DNA of 64,000 nucleotides from an uncultured Acidiferrobacteraceae bacterium (GCA_913009895.1 CAJVXY010000011.1:1-64000), one strand, 5' to 3'. Shown: positions 7,980 through 16,796, counted from the first letter of the stretch. Translations and numbers: made by a program. Notes: generated from the letters alone by a model not told the origin.

Positions 7980-8264
7980 ATGATTAAATCCTTTCAGGAC
8001 AAGCATACCGAGAGGATATTTAAAAGACGGCGAGTTAAGCGGTTTTCCTTGTCGCTTCAAAAACTTGCCCAACGAAAGTTAAATATGATTGATGCCGCCG
8101 ATCTAATTGAGGATCTTCGAACGCCGCCAGGGAATCGTCTGGAAAAACTGTCGGGAAACCGTAAGGGCCAGTATAGTATTCGTGTAAATGACCAGTGGCG
8201 AATATGTTTCCAATGGAAATCAGGTCAGGCGACGATGTTGAGATTGTTGACTATCACTAGGTGA
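7980..8264 (+). CDS. higB: HigB-type mRNA interferase toxin
   Basis: 94 residues, the usual size of RelE/HigB toxins of the plasmid-maintenance killer group. The start MIKSFQDKHTERIF and the conserved end RVNDQWRICFQW followed by LLTITR are typical. The toxin cleaves mRNA on the ribosome unless bound by its antitoxin. The toxin-first order and the 4-bp overlap with the antitoxin frame are characteristic of higBA. The strong promoter and palindrome just upstream fit negative autoregulation. Family assignment is firm; activity is untested. Confidence 0.92.
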   Translation: MIKSFQDKHTERIFKRRRVKRFSLSLQKLAQRKLNMIDAADLIEDLRTPPGNRLEKLSGNRKGQYSIRVNDQWRICFQWKSGQATMLRLLTITR

Positions 8265-8575
8265 CTGATATGAGAAACAAAAAATTACCTCCGATCCATC
8301 CCGGTGAAATTCTACTGGAAGAGTTTCTTAAGCCTATGGAAATAAGCCAGTACCGGCTTGCTAAATCTACAAGCGTGCCTGCACGACGTATCAACGAGAT
8401 TGTTCACGGCAAACGCGCAATCACTGCTGATACAGCTCTTCGCCTTTCAAAGTTTTTTGACATGTCAGACCGTTTCTGGATGAATCTGCAGATACGCTAT
8501 GATCTTGAGCGCGAAAAAGACCGACTGGGCTCCCGGCTTGATAAGGAAGTTGAACTATACAAAGAAGCCAGTTAA
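8261..8575 (+). CDS. higA: HigA-type antitoxin, XRE-family DNA-binding protein
   Basis: 104 residues. The HigA signature PPIHPGEILLEEFLKPM is followed by a helix-turn-helix (SQYRLAKSTSVPARRINEIV) and the region KRAITADTALRLSKFF. It neutralises HigB and should bind the palindrome at 7954-7968. Start candidates are GTG 8261, overlapping the higB stop, and ATG 8270; the second gives the usual MRNKKLPPIHPGE start. A degraded second copy of its central region is visible at 3803-3853. Confidence 0.92.
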   Translation: MTDMRNKKLPPIHPGEILLEEFLKPMEISQYRLAKSTSVPARRINEIVHGKRAITADTALRLSKFFDMSDRFWMNLQIRYDLEREKDRLGSRLDKEVELYKEAS

Positions 8576-8624
8576 AGAAAGAAAGCTCAGGTCGGAGAAT
8601 AATAATTAGAAAATATTCCCACCA

Positions 8625-9533
8625 TTAATGTTTAAACGCCCAGCCGGCAAAGTGCTCCACCTCATCACGATTCACCACCACCAGCTGGTTGGCGTTGGGG
8701 TTCATGGAATGATCCGTGGTGGTATCCACCGAAAGATTCTTGAGTGTGTAACCAATCAGTGAGCGCCTCACTTCCAGTTCAATGACACCGTCTGTTGCAT
8801 GATAATCCAGCAACAGGCTGGATTGTTTTTGTTCATCCAGTTTTGGGTGCGGTACCAGTTTCAATGTCACCATTTCAGACCAGTCATCATCGTACTGCGG
8901 GCTTGATTCGGCGTCGGTATCGAGCAGGGTGGTTTTGGCAAAACGCGACAACACAAAATCACGAAAATCATAGGTATCTTCACTGTAGGCTCGAAGATGC
9001 CAGCGCAGGCCGGTATTGATTAATGCATGGGGCTCAATAATGCGTTGTTGTTTACTATCTCGGTCAGTGAGCGACTGGTAAACAGCCGCCACTTTCTTTT
9101 TTTGTTTAATGGCGCGAATCAACGGCGCCAGGATTTCTTTATCCGGCAGTCGCTCGGGCAGGGGCAGGGATTCAATAGTAATACCATAAATTGAGCCGGC
9201 CAGACCTGAAATACTTACCTGCGGACCACCGGCCACGGGCAGGTTTTCAGCCATCATGGGCAACACAGTGCCCGGGGACAAGTCGGCAAAAACCTCGCGA
9301 AATGTTTTGGTGGGAACAAAACCAAAAACGGCCTGTTGATAAACCAGGTTATCCGGCGCCAGTTCGCCATATAATTTCAGATCTTTGGTGGCCGCCGCAT
9401 CAGATATGCCAAATGCCCGGGTCAGGTCGCTCCTGGCAATAACACCGGTGTAATAGGCCATAAGCTCGATATATTGCAATCGCTGACGATTACTCCATTT
9501 CAGGCTTTTTGATGGCTTATTGTCTGTGCTCAT
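8625..9533 (-). CDS. WYL-domain transcriptional regulator, BrxR/CapW-like
   Basis: 302 residues. The N-terminal winged helix carries RLQYIELMAYYTGVIARSDL, then FGISDAAATKDLKLYGELAP, the pattern of BrxR/CapW regulators that repress phage-defence operons. A WYL-type domain (about residues 130-215: KKVAAVYQSL, EPHALINTGLRWHLRAYSED) and a C-terminal WCX-like part follow. It lies divergently from recA with only about 164 bp between starts. No BREX, CBASS or other defence genes are in the window, so it is an orphan here. Its last codons are duplicated at 7843-7920. Ligand and targets are unknown. Confidence 0.85.
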   Translation of the reverse strand: MSTDNKPSKSLKWSNRQRLQYIELMAYYTGVIARSDLTRAFGISDAAATKDLKLYGELAPDNLVYQQAVFGFVPTKTFREVFADLSPGTVLPMMAENLPVAGGPQVSISGLAGSIYGITIESLPLPERLPDKEILAPLIRAIKQKKKVAAVYQSLTDRDSKQQRIIEPHALINTGLRWHLRAYSEDTYDFRDFVLSRFAKTTLLDTDAESSPQYDDDWSEMVTLKLVPHPKLDEQKQSSLLLDYHATDGVIELEVRRSLIGYTLKNLSVDTTTDHSMNPNANQLVVVNRDEVEHFAGWAFKH

Positions 9534-9617
9534 GGTGATACTTTATCTTAGCATTCAAGGTCATAGTGTCACTACAATATATTATATAACTATAAAATAC
9601 AAAGGTAGTAAAAAGTA

Positions 9618-9646
9618 TTGACATATAAAAATATACCCTCTATGAT
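9618..9646 (+). promoter_or_regulatory. recA promoter
   Basis: TTGACA at 9618-9623, a 17-bp spacer and TATGAT at 9641-9646 form a near-perfect sigma-70 promoter about 50 bp before the recA ATG. CAGGAG precedes the ATG as ribosome binding site. I see no CTGT-N8-ACAG LexA box anywhere in 9534-9697. Confidence 0.75.
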
Positions 9647-9697
9647 CCCGGCTACAAATCAAGCGAATGACAATTAATCACCACAGGAGCATAAAAG

Positions 9698-10849
9698 ATG
9701 GATGACAATAAAAAGAAGGCCTTGAGCGCGGCCCTGGGCCAGATAGAAAAACAATTCGGCAAGGGCTCAGTGATGCGCCTGGGAGATGGGGATGTGAGCC
9801 AGAATATAGAAACCGTACCCACCGGCTCCCTGGGCCTCGATATTGCCCTGGGGATTGGCGGTCTGCCTCGTGGTCGGGTAGTTGAGATTTACGGGCCTGA
9901 ATCTTCAGGTAAAACGACCCTGACCCTGCAGGTGATTGCCGAGGCCCAGAAACTGGGTGGCACGGCCGCTTTTGTCGATGCCGAGCATGCCCTGGATCCA
10001 AGTTACGCGCAAAAAATAGGCGTCAATGTTGACGACTTGCTGGTCTCCCAGCCTGACACCGGCGAACAGGCCCTGGAAATCACTGACATGCTGGTGCGTT
10101 CCAGCGCGGTCGATATCGTTGTCATCGACTCCGTGGCCGCGCTCACGCCCAAGGCCGAGATCGAGGGTGAAATGGGCGACCATCACGTGGGGCTGCAGGC
10201 ACGCCTGATGTCGCAGGCGTTGCGTAAGCTGACGGCCAATATTAAACGCTCCAATACCCTGGTGATTTTCATTAACCAGATTCGTATAAAAATTGGTGTC
10301 ATGTTCGGTAACCCGGAAACCACCACCGGGGGTAATGCCCTCAAGTTTTACTCGTCGGTTCGCCTGGATATTCGCCGTATTGGCGCCATCAAGCGCGGCG
10401 ATGAAGTAGTGGGCAATCACACCCGGGTCAAGGTAGTCAAAAACAAGGTGGCGCCACCCTTCAAACAAACCGAATTCGACATTCTCTATAATGAAGGCAT
10501 CTCGAAAGAGGGCGAGCTCATTGATATTGGTGTTGAGCAGGGCATTGTTGATAAAGCCGGTGCCTGGTATAGCTATAAAGAGGACCGAATCGGCCAGGGC
10601 AAGGATAATGCCCGCCAGTACCTGAAAGAACACCCGGAAAGTGCTGCAGAAATCGAGACCCGTATTCGTAAGGCCTATGATTTAGCCGATGCCGAAGACC
10701 CGGTTGCAGATAAAACCAAAGACCCTGAAGCAAAGGTCAAGGAATCAAAAGCCAAAAAATCCGGAACCGGCAAAACAAAACCTGAAGATGAGGCAGTAGC
10801 TGAAGCTGCAGACAAAACAGAGGAAAAAGCCAAGGAGACCGTGGCCTGA
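9698..10849 (+). CDS. recA: Recombinase RecA
   Basis: 383 residues. The Walker A motif GPESSGKT is at residues 66-73, with the loops [20 protein letters not shown] and [20 protein letters not shown] unmistakable. RecA forms ATP-dependent filaments on single-stranded DNA, drives strand exchange and normally triggers LexA cleavage. The C-terminal tail is about 30 residues longer than in E. coli and rich in Lys, Glu and Ala. The stop is TGA followed at once by TAG in frame, and recX follows in the same frame. Confidence 0.98.
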   Translation: MDDNKKKALSAALGQIEKQFGKGSVMRLGDGDVSQNIETVPTGSLGLDIALGIGGLPRGRVVEIYGPESSGKTTLTLQVIAEAQKLGGTAAFVDAEHALDPSYAQKIGVNVDDLLVSQPDTGEQALEITDMLVRSSAVDIVVIDSVAALTPKAEIEGEMGDHHVGLQARLMSQALRKLTANIKRSNTLVIFINQIRIKIGVMFGNPETTTGGNALKFYSSVRLDIRRIGAIKRGDEVVGNHTRVKVVKNKVAPPFKQTEFDILYNEGISKEGELIDIGVEQGIVDKAGAWYSYKEDRIGQGKDNARQYLKEHPESAAEIETRIRKAYDLADAEDPVADKTKDPEAKVKESKAKKSGTGKTKPEDEAVAEAADKTEEKAKETVA

Positions 10850-10855
10850 TAGAAA

Positions 10856-11341
10856 CTGGCCCCCATAGATATTGACATAGAAACCGAAACGGAAGCGCCC
10901 ACGGCCCAGCAAGCACGATGCTGGGCCCTGAATGCGCTGGCCAGGAGAGAGCATAGCGCCCTCGAAATCAGGAAAAAATTACAGCTCAAGGGTTGCGATG
11001 AAAGCCTGGTAGCTGCGGCAGTCACACGACTGCAGGCCGACGGGCTGATATCTGATGCCCGTTTTGCCGAAGCATGGGTGCGTTACCGGCGCAACCGGGG
11101 TTTTGGCCCGGTCCGCATCACCATGGAGCTAAGAGAAAAGGGTGTCGATGAGGTCATTACCGAACCATGGCTAGATCATAAACATCCTGACTGGTTTGAG
11201 GCAGTAATTCAGGTAAAAGAAAAGAAATTTGGCGCCAGCTATCCCGGCAGTTATGATGAGTACGCACGTCAGGCGCGTTTTTTACAATATCGCGGATTTA
11301 CTTTTGAGCATATAAACCACGCACTGCGTTATACTGATTAA
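10856..11341 (+). CDS. recX: Regulatory protein RecX, no standard start codon
   Basis: The RecX pattern is clear from about 10904 onward: ARCWALNALARREHSALEIR, then KKLQLKGCDESLVAAAVTRL, then SDARFAEAWVRYRRNRGFGP and the C-terminal RQARFLQYRGFTFEHI. RecX limits RecA filament growth. Between the recA stops (TGA TAG, 10847-10852) and codon 11078 there is no in-frame ATG, GTG or TTG. The first usable codons are CTG 10856, ATA 10865 or ATT 10871. Starting at CTG gives 161 residues, the usual length. The GTG at 11078 would delete about half of the protein and is rejected as the start. Expression may depend on reinitiation after recA or on stop-codon readthrough. Confidence 0.85.
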   Translation: MAPIDIDIETETEAPTAQQARCWALNALARREHSALEIRKKLQLKGCDESLVAAAVTRLQADGLISDARFAEAWVRYRRNRGFGPVRITMELREKGVDEVITEPWLDHKHPDWFEAVIQVKEKKFGASYPGSYDEYARQARFLQYRGFTFEHINHALRYTD

Positions 11342-11381
11342 TATTCTGGCTGAGTTATTTTCTGAACAATAAAGCATAATT

Positions 11382-14126
11382 ATGAAAAGCGCCGAAATTA
11401 GACAGCGTTTCCTCGACTATTTTGTCCGTCATGGCCATGAGCTGGTCCCTTCCAGTCCCCTTGTGCCGATTAACGATCCGACGCTGTTATTCACTAATGC
11501 GGGCATGGTCCAGTTTAAGGATGTTTTCCTGGGACAGGAAAAACGCCCCTATCACCGTGCCGTGAGTTCCCAGCGTTGTGTGCGGGCAGGGGGCAAACAC
11601 AATGACCTGGAAAATGTCGGTTATACGGCGCGCCACCATACCTTCTTTGAAATGCTGGGCAACTTCAGCTTTGGCGATTATTTCAAGCATGAAGCCATTC
11701 ACTATGCCTGGGAATTTTTAACCGGGGAGCTGAAGCTGGACCCGGAAAAACTCTGGGTGACTGTTTATAAAGATGACGATGAAGCAGCCGATATCTGGCT
11801 GCAGGAATTAAAAATAGACCCGGCGCGTTTTTCAAGACTAGGGAAAAAAGATAATTTCTGGTCCATGGGGGATGTCGGCCCTTGTGGCCCCTGCTCGGAA
11901 ATTTTTTATGATCATGGGCCAGACGTTACCGGTGGCCCGCCCGGCACCCCGGAGGAAGACGGCGATCGTTACGTGGAAATCTGGAACCTGGTTTTCATGC
12001 AATATGATCGTGATAGTGACGGCAAGCTCACAGACCTGCCCAAACCTTCCGTTGATACCGGTATGGGCCTGGAAAGACTGGCCGCCGTGATGCAAGGCGT
12101 ACATACAAATTATGACATTGATTTGTTCCAGGGCCTGATCAAGGCAGCTGCAAAACTTTTAAACGTAAAAGCAGATGACAATAAAGCGCTCAACGTGATC
12201 GCTGATCATATTAGATCAGCGGTTTTCCTGATCATTGACGGCGTATTCCCGTCTAACGAAGGACGCGGATATGTTTTGCGTCGCATCATCCGTCGGGCAG
12301 TCAGGCATGGCCATCATCTGGGTGCGCGGGAAACATTTTTTTACAAACTTGTACCGGCCTTAATAAAACAAATGGGACAGGCTTATCCAGAGCTGGAAAA
12401 ATCCCGGGCACAGGTTGAAAAAGTGTTGCAACAGGAAGAGGTAAGATTTGCAGAGACCCTGGATCACGGAATGGGTATTCTTGAAAACGATATAAGCAGC
12501 TTAAAAGGTAAAATTATTTCAGGAAAAATATTATTCCAGCTTTACGATACTTATGGCTTCCCGGTTGATTTAACAGCAGATATTGCCCGGGAAAGGAATC
12601 TTGAAGTAGATATGGCCGGTTTCGAAGCAGAAATGGAACAACAAAGACAACGGGCCCGGGCGGCATCCGGATTTAAATCGGAACAATTAACTGGCCTGGA
12701 AGATGGTCGCGAAGATGCTGAATTCACCGGTTATGAAAAGTTGCAGGATGAAGCAACAATTTTGTCCATACGCGTGGGTGAGCACTGGGTGACTGAAGCC
12801 AAAAAAGGTGATGAGGCCATAATCTATCTCGATCAAACACCCTTTTATGCCGAATCCGGTGGCCAGGTGGGTGATCGCGGAAGTTTAATAACTAACGGAA
12901 ATGAATTTAACGTCACAGATACCTTAAAAAACCATGCCCATATTGGCCTGGTACATAAGGGGACCCTAAAGGTAGGCGATAAAGTAAATTGTGAAGTCGA
13001 CCCGGACAAACGAAAAGCCACGGCCTGTAATCACTCTGCTACTCATTTACTCCATGCGGCCTTGCGAAAAGTATTGGGCGACCATGTAAGCCAAAAGGGG
13101 TCACTGGTGGATGAAAAACGTTTACGTTTTGATTTTGCCCATTTTGAACCGGTGACTGCCGAGGAACTGGCTCGTATTGAAACACTGGTGAATGAAGAGA
13201 TTCGCAATAAAAATGACGTCAAAACAGATGTCATGGGTTATGACGCAGCCGTTAATGCCGGTGCCATGGCCTTGTTTGGTGAAAAGTATGGCGACGAAGT
13301 TCGTGTCGTCGGCATGGGCGCGTTTTCAACCGAGCTTTGTGGTGGCACCCATGTGAAAAATACAAATGAAATAGAGCTGCTTAAAATAATCTCGGAAAAC
13401 GGGGTGGCAGCAGGGGTCCGTCGTATCGAGGCAGTCACCGCTGAGGGTGTGAATGCTTTCCTGGCGTCAGCATTAGATGAGTTGTTAGCAAAAGACACTC
13501 AGTTGATAGCTGACAATAAAAAACTGGTTAATGAAATAAAAAAAATTGATGCAACAGGTGCAAAAAAAGAATTTGTCAAACAAGATAACAATAAGAATGA
13601 TGCAACTCGTTCATCAAAACTTGGTGGTTTGTCAGGCATCAAGTTACTAGAGCAATTCAATAAGAGCAAAAACGAGCTGACTTCAAGTATTGCTCAAACA
13701 ACAGAACATAATAAAAAACTAAAAAAAGAACTGGATCGGCTTAAGCAAAAAAATGCCAGTTCAGCTGGCGATGACCTGGTCGCCAGGGCTGCAGAGGTCA
13801 ATGGCATCAAGGTGCTGGCTGAAGTCGTCGATGGTGCAGATAACAAATCATTAAGGGACACCCTTGATCGCTTAAAAGATAAACTGGGTAACGCCGCCAT
13901 TGTCCTGGCCGCAGTAAATGACGGCAAAGTGACCCTGGTGGCTGGCGTCACTAAAAACCTGGTAGATCAAATCCATGCGGGTGAATTGATTAAATCGATT
14001 GCCGAGCAGGTAGGGGGCAAGGGGGGTGGTCGACCGGACATGGCCCAGGCGGGCGGGAATAATCCAGCCAACCTGGCAGCAGCCCTGGCAGCTGTCCCGG
14101 AATGGGTAAAGCAGCAACTCTCCTGA
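11382..14126 (+). CDS. alaS: Alanyl-tRNA synthetase
   Basis: 914 residues, about 40 more than E. coli AlaS. It charges tRNA-Ala and edits Ser/Gly mischarging. Visible in order: the class II catalytic core ([35 protein letters not shown]), the editing site with HSATH at 551-555 and CGGTH at 653-657, a coiled-coil linker, and the C-Ala domain ending in [17 protein letters not shown]. The extra length lies in the linker (about 700-785), which is rich in Lys and Asn and AT-rich in DNA. Gene order recA-recX-alaS is conserved. Confidence 0.97.
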   Translation: MKSAEIRQRFLDYFVRHGHELVPSSPLVPINDPTLLFTNAGMVQFKDVFLGQEKRPYHRAVSSQRCVRAGGKHNDLENVGYTARHHTFFEMLGNFSFGDYFKHEAIHYAWEFLTGELKLDPEKLWVTVYKDDDEAADIWLQELKIDPARFSRLGKKDNFWSMGDVGPCGPCSEIFYDHGPDVTGGPPGTPEEDGDRYVEIWNLVFMQYDRDSDGKLTDLPKPSVDTGMGLERLAAVMQGVHTNYDIDLFQGLIKAAAKLLNVKADDNKALNVIADHIRSAVFLIIDGVFPSNEGRGYVLRRIIRRAVRHGHHLGARETFFYKLVPALIKQMGQAYPELEKSRAQVEKVLQQEEVRFAETLDHGMGILENDISSLKGKIISGKILFQLYDTYGFPVDLTADIARERNLEVDMAGFEAEMEQQRQRARAASGFKSEQLTGLEDGREDAEFTGYEKLQDEATILSIRVGEHWVTEAKKGDEAIIYLDQTPFYAESGGQVGDRGSLITNGNEFNVTDTLKNHAHIGLVHKGTLKVGDKVNCEVDPDKRKATACNHSATHLLHAALRKVLGDHVSQKGSLVDEKRLRFDFAHFEPVTAEELARIETLVNEEIRNKNDVKTDVMGYDAAVNAGAMALFGEKYGDEVRVVGMGAFSTELCGGTHVKNTNEIELLKIISENGVAAGVRRIEAVTAEGVNAFLASALDELLAKDTQLIADNKKLVNEIKKIDATGAKKEFVKQDNNKNDATRSSKLGGLSGIKLLEQFNKSKNELTSSIAQTTEHNKKLKKELDRLKQKNASSAGDDLVARAAEVNGIKVLAEVVDGADNKSLRDTLDRLKDKLGNAAIVLAAVNDGKVTLVAGVTKNLVDQIHAGELIKSIAEQVGGKGGGRPDMAQAGGNNPANLAAALAAVPEWVKQQLS

Positions 14127-14289
14127 TAAGTTTACTAACCGGTTAGATCCGGGTTAGATTCCTTCAGTTGTGGGCAATAACGCTTCATTGAAGGTTTACA
14201 CGCTCATATAAAGCAGGTTTAATCAGCCGCGGCTTAATTAGCCGTTCCAAATTAAAATAGTATAAAAACAATTTAAAAAAATTCGTTTA

Positions 14290-15516
14290 ATGGCACTTAT
14301 TGTACAAAAATACGGCGGTACGTCTGTCGGCACTCCCGAGAAAATCGAGGCGGTTGCAGAGAAAATTACGCGCATGCACGGTGAGGGCCATCAACTGGTT
14401 GTGGTGGTATCGGCCATGAGCGGCGAAACCAATCGATTGCTCGAATTGTCAGCTGCTGTACACGAACAACCCTCTGCCCGGGAAATGGATGTGCTGTTGT
14501 CTACCGGTGAACAGGTGACCATCGCGTTGTTGAGCATGGCGCTACAGAAAAGGGCGGTTGAGGCACGCTCTTATACCGGGCAGCAAGTCCATATTTTAAC
14601 CAATAACGTCCATGGCAAGGCCCGTATCCAGAAAATTGAGGCTGACCGTGTCCAAAAAGACCTGGCACAAGGACGGGTAGTGGTGATAGCAGGATTCCAG
14701 GGGGTGGATAGTGAGGGTAATATCACCACTTTAGGCAGAGGCGGTTCAGATACCACTGCCGTGGCCATGGCTGCTGCCCTCAAGGCCGACGAATGCCAGA
14801 TTTATACTGATGTGGACGGCGTGTACACCACGGATCCCCGTATTGTCCCCGAGGCCCATCGACTTGATCGCATTACCGTTGAAGAAATGCTGGAGATGTC
14901 CAGCCTGGGCACAAAAGTGCTACAAATCCGGTCTGTGGAATTTGCCGGGAAATACAAAGTTCCCCTGCGTGTCCTGTCTGCATTCGAAGAGGGCCCTGGC
15001 ACACTGATTACTTATGAGGAAAAAGAAATGGAACAAGCACAGATTTCCGGCATCGCATTTAATCGTGATGAAGCCAAGCTGACAATCCTGGGTGTCCCTG
15101 ACCAGCCCGGCGTGGCATTTAACATCCTCGGCGCTATTGCCGATGCCGAAGTGAACGTGGACATGATTGTGCAAAATGTGGGTGAAGATGGCACCACCAA
15201 TTTTACGTTCACGGTCCATCGTTCTGACTTCAAGCAGGCGCAAACCATCTTGCAAAAATTGGCCAGGGAATTAAAGGCACGCGAGGTCTCTGGTGACGAT
15301 AAGATCGTAAAAATTTCGGTTGTGGGCGTCGGTATGCGCTCCCACGCCGGCGTTGCCAGTACCATGTTTAAGGCCCTGGCCGACGAAGGCATCAATATTC
15401 AAATGATTTCTACTTCAGAAATCAAGGTTTCTGTCGTGGTCGATGAAAAATACCTTGAGCTTGGGGTGCGCGCACTGCATGCTGCGTTTGAGCTGGATCA
15501 GGCAGTCGAAAAATAA
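14290..15516 (+). CDS. lysC: Aspartate kinase
   Basis: 408 residues. It phosphorylates aspartate, the first step towards lysine, threonine and methionine. The kinase domain starts MALIVQKYGGTSVGT and carries TLGRGGSDTTAVAMAAAL; two ACT domains follow from about residue 265 (LGVPDQPGVAFNILGAIADA and SVVGVGMRSHAGVASTMFKA), the usual site of lysine/threonine feedback. The length is normal for the monofunctional enzyme. The position between alaS and csrA matches Pseudomonas-type gene order. An AT-rich spacer of 163 bp precedes it. Confidence 0.96.
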   Translation: MALIVQKYGGTSVGTPEKIEAVAEKITRMHGEGHQLVVVVSAMSGETNRLLELSAAVHEQPSAREMDVLLSTGEQVTIALLSMALQKRAVEARSYTGQQVHILTNNVHGKARIQKIEADRVQKDLAQGRVVVIAGFQGVDSEGNITTLGRGGSDTTAVAMAAALKADECQIYTDVDGVYTTDPRIVPEAHRLDRITVEEMLEMSSLGTKVLQIRSVEFAGKYKVPLRVLSAFEEGPGTLITYEEKEMEQAQISGIAFNRDEAKLTILGVPDQPGVAFNILGAIADAEVNVDMIVQNVGEDGTTNFTFTVHRSDFKQAQTILQKLARELKAREVSGDDKIVKISVVGVGMRSHAGVASTMFKALADEGINIQMISTSEIKVSVVVDEKYLELGVRALHAAFELDQAVEK

Positions 15517-15809
15517 TAATAGAAATAACCTTTCAATAGTGGCACAGAAACTGCATATCAGTGTGTAGGTGTGCTGAGTTTGAGAATGCCGGCATTTCAA
15601 AAATGTTGGCATATTGCATAAAACACCCACAATTGGCACTTTTTGGTCAAATATAGTAGGTGTAGTATGTCCTTTGACATTCAGCAAATAAGTGACTTGG
15701 GCTGCCGATTGACGGCAGACAATAATTCGCCAAGCATTACATCCACCTAAGGGATTGTGTGGTAAATGGACACAATATGACGAGGAACGTATTTTAGGAG
15801 TGCAGCAAG

Positions 15810-16004
15810 ATGTTGATTTTAACCAGAAGAATTGGGGAAACACTTAATATCGGTGATGAGGTCAGAGTCACTGTTCTTGGTGTCAAAGGTAACCAGGTTC
15901 GAATTGGAGTAACGGCTCCCAAGGAAATCCCGGTCCATCGCGAAGAAATCTACGAAAGAATCAAAAAAGAGCAAGAAGAAGGCAATTCCGTCCTGGAAAA
16001 GTAA
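15810..16004 (+). CDS. csrA: Carbon storage regulator CsrA
   Basis: 64 residues with the invariant start [18 protein letters not shown] and RNA-binding strand [20 protein letters not shown]. It binds GGA motifs in mRNA leaders and controls translation and stability of metabolic, biofilm and motility genes. TTAGGAG lies about 10 bp before the ATG. The 293 bp upstream (15517-15809) hold no gene that I recognise. Gene order with two downstream tRNAs is conserved in gammaproteobacteria. Confidence 0.97.
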   Translation: MLILTRRIGETLNIGDEVRVTVLGVKGNQVRIGVTAPKEIPVHREEIYERIKKEQEEGNSVLEK

Positions 16005-16086
16005 ATACTGAATGCATTAACGATAGTTCTGCTTTACCCCGCAAAGCCCAAACGGTATTCTTGCGCCCGGCTAAAAAGCCGAGACA

Positions 16087-16179
16087 GGAGAGATGGCCGA
16101 GCGGCTGAAGGCGCTCCCCTGCTAAGGGAGTATGGGGTTTATAGCTCCATCGAGGGTTCGAATCCCTCTCTCTCCGCCA
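16087..16179 (+). tRNA. tRNA-Ser (GCU)
   Basis: Acceptor arms GGAGAGA (16087-16093) and TCTCTCC (16169-16175) pair fully; discriminator G and CCA are encoded. The anticodon stem CTCCC/GGGAG holds the loop CTGCTAA, giving anticodon GCU (16121-16123). A long variable arm and the T-loop TTCGAAT are present, as expected for serine tRNA. Confidence 0.97.
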
Positions 16180-16187
16180 TTCAATTA

Positions 16188-16216
16188 AAAAGGGTCCCAA
16201 TTGGGGCCCTTTTTAT
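16188..16216 (+). terminator. Rho-independent terminator after tRNA-Ser
   Basis: An 11-bp stem, AAAAGGGTCCC with GGGGCCCTTTT (one G-U pair), closes the loop AATT and runs into T-rich sequence. It ends the csrA/tRNA-Ser transcription unit. Confidence 0.85.
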
Positions 16217-16323
16217 TAAGTGATTTCGCTAAATCCTGCATTAGACGCGTAATATCTCGCCAGTAGACGAACTTTTCTTGACACTCTCTCGTTTACTTAG
16301 AATAATCCACCGCCTTCAATATT

Positions 16324-16400
16324 GCGCCCGTAGCTCAGCTGGATAGAGTACTCGGCTACGAACCGAGCGGTCGGGAGTTCGAATCTCTCCGGGCGCGCCA
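16324..16400 (+). tRNA. tRNA-Arg (ACG)
   Basis: Acceptor arms GCGCCCG (16324-16330) and CGGGCGC (16390-16396) pair; G and encoded CCA follow. The anticodon stem CTCGG/CCGAG holds the loop CTACGAA, giving ACG, read as ICG after deamination. It is the last tRNA of the conserved csrA-Ser-Arg arrangement. Confidence 0.97.
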
Positions 16401-16405
16401 CAAAT

Positions 16406-16437
16406 AAAAAAATGCTCCCGATAGGGGGCATTTTTTT
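16406..16437 (+). terminator. Rho-independent terminator after tRNA-Arg
   Basis: AAATGCTCCC and GGGGGCATTT pair around the loop GATA and are followed by a T-run. Placed 8 bp after the tRNA CCA end. Confidence 0.85.
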
Positions 16438-16487
16438 ATTTATTGTGTTTCAGAGCATAGAACTCCCGACTATTCATAGGTACGAAG

Positions 16488-16606
16488 CCGACGCACACGG
16501 ATGTTGCTAGTGCCGCGGGCACAGGGAAGTGCAGGAGCGGCCGACGCACACGGATGTTGCTAGTGCCGCGGGCACAGGGAAGTGCAGGAGCGGCCGACGC
16601 ACACGG
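16488..16606. repeat. 53-bp tandem repeat, 2.25 copies
   Basis: Two identical 53-bp units (16488-16540 and 16541-16593) begin CCGACGCACACGG and end GGAGCGG; the first 13 bp recur at 16594-16606. Each unit contains GTGCC-GCG-GGCAC, a perfect 5-bp inverted repeat. The copies are GC-rich compared with the surrounding AT-rich DNA and start 87 bp after the tRNA-Arg terminator. There are no spacers, so it is not a CRISPR. Confidence 0.9.
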
Positions 16607-16608
16607 CA

Positions 16609-16629
16609 AGGATTGTTCCTGACAATCCT
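16609..16629 (+). repeat. Hairpin after the tandem repeat
   Basis: AGGATTGT (16609-16616) and ACAATCCT (16622-16629) form a perfect 8-bp stem with the loop TCCTG. It has no T-run. It could be the 5' end of a structured RNA that finishes at the terminator-like sequence at 16766-16796. Confidence 0.5.
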
Positions 16630-16765
16630 ATCGCACTTCAAAACCGCTCTGCGTTTCATCAGGTATTTTCTGCGCTTCACTTTAGAATCTCTACGAGCCT
16701 GGTTAAGCACTTACGAAACCTGTTTTGCAGCTTCTGGCCGCACTCTCGTTGGGGCAAAACCAAAG

Positions 16766-16796
16766 AAAGGACCTGTTTCAGGATCCTTTTTTATTT
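16766..16796 (+). terminator. Terminator-like hairpin in gene-free DNA
   Basis: AAAGGACCTG pairs with CAGGATCCTTT (one bulged T) around TTT and runs into TTTTTTA. It has the form of an intrinsic terminator on the plus strand, yet no convincing gene lies between it and the tRNA-Arg terminator. Open frames across 16529-16884 run through it and do not look like protein. A small RNA in about 16600-16790 is possible. The rest of 16797-16997 shows nothing. Confidence 0.45.

Noticed and set aside
8625..9533. A phage-defence island (BREX or CBASS) announced by the WYL regulator
   Set aside because: The regulator fits the BrxR/CapW pattern, but no BREX, CBASS or other defence effector genes are present; only higBA is adjacent.
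9905..10633. Long minus-strand frame of 242 codons inside recA
   Set aside because: It lies wholly within the antisense of a certain gene; its length reflects recA codon bias.
15415..15843. Minus-strand frame between lysC and csrA
   Set aside because: It overlaps the ends of both real genes, has no ribosome binding site and resembles no protein; the spacer is taken as non-coding.
16488..16606. CRISPR array in the tandem repeat after tRNA-Arg
   Set aside because: The 53-bp units are directly adjacent without spacers, there are only 2.25 copies and no cas gene lies in the window.
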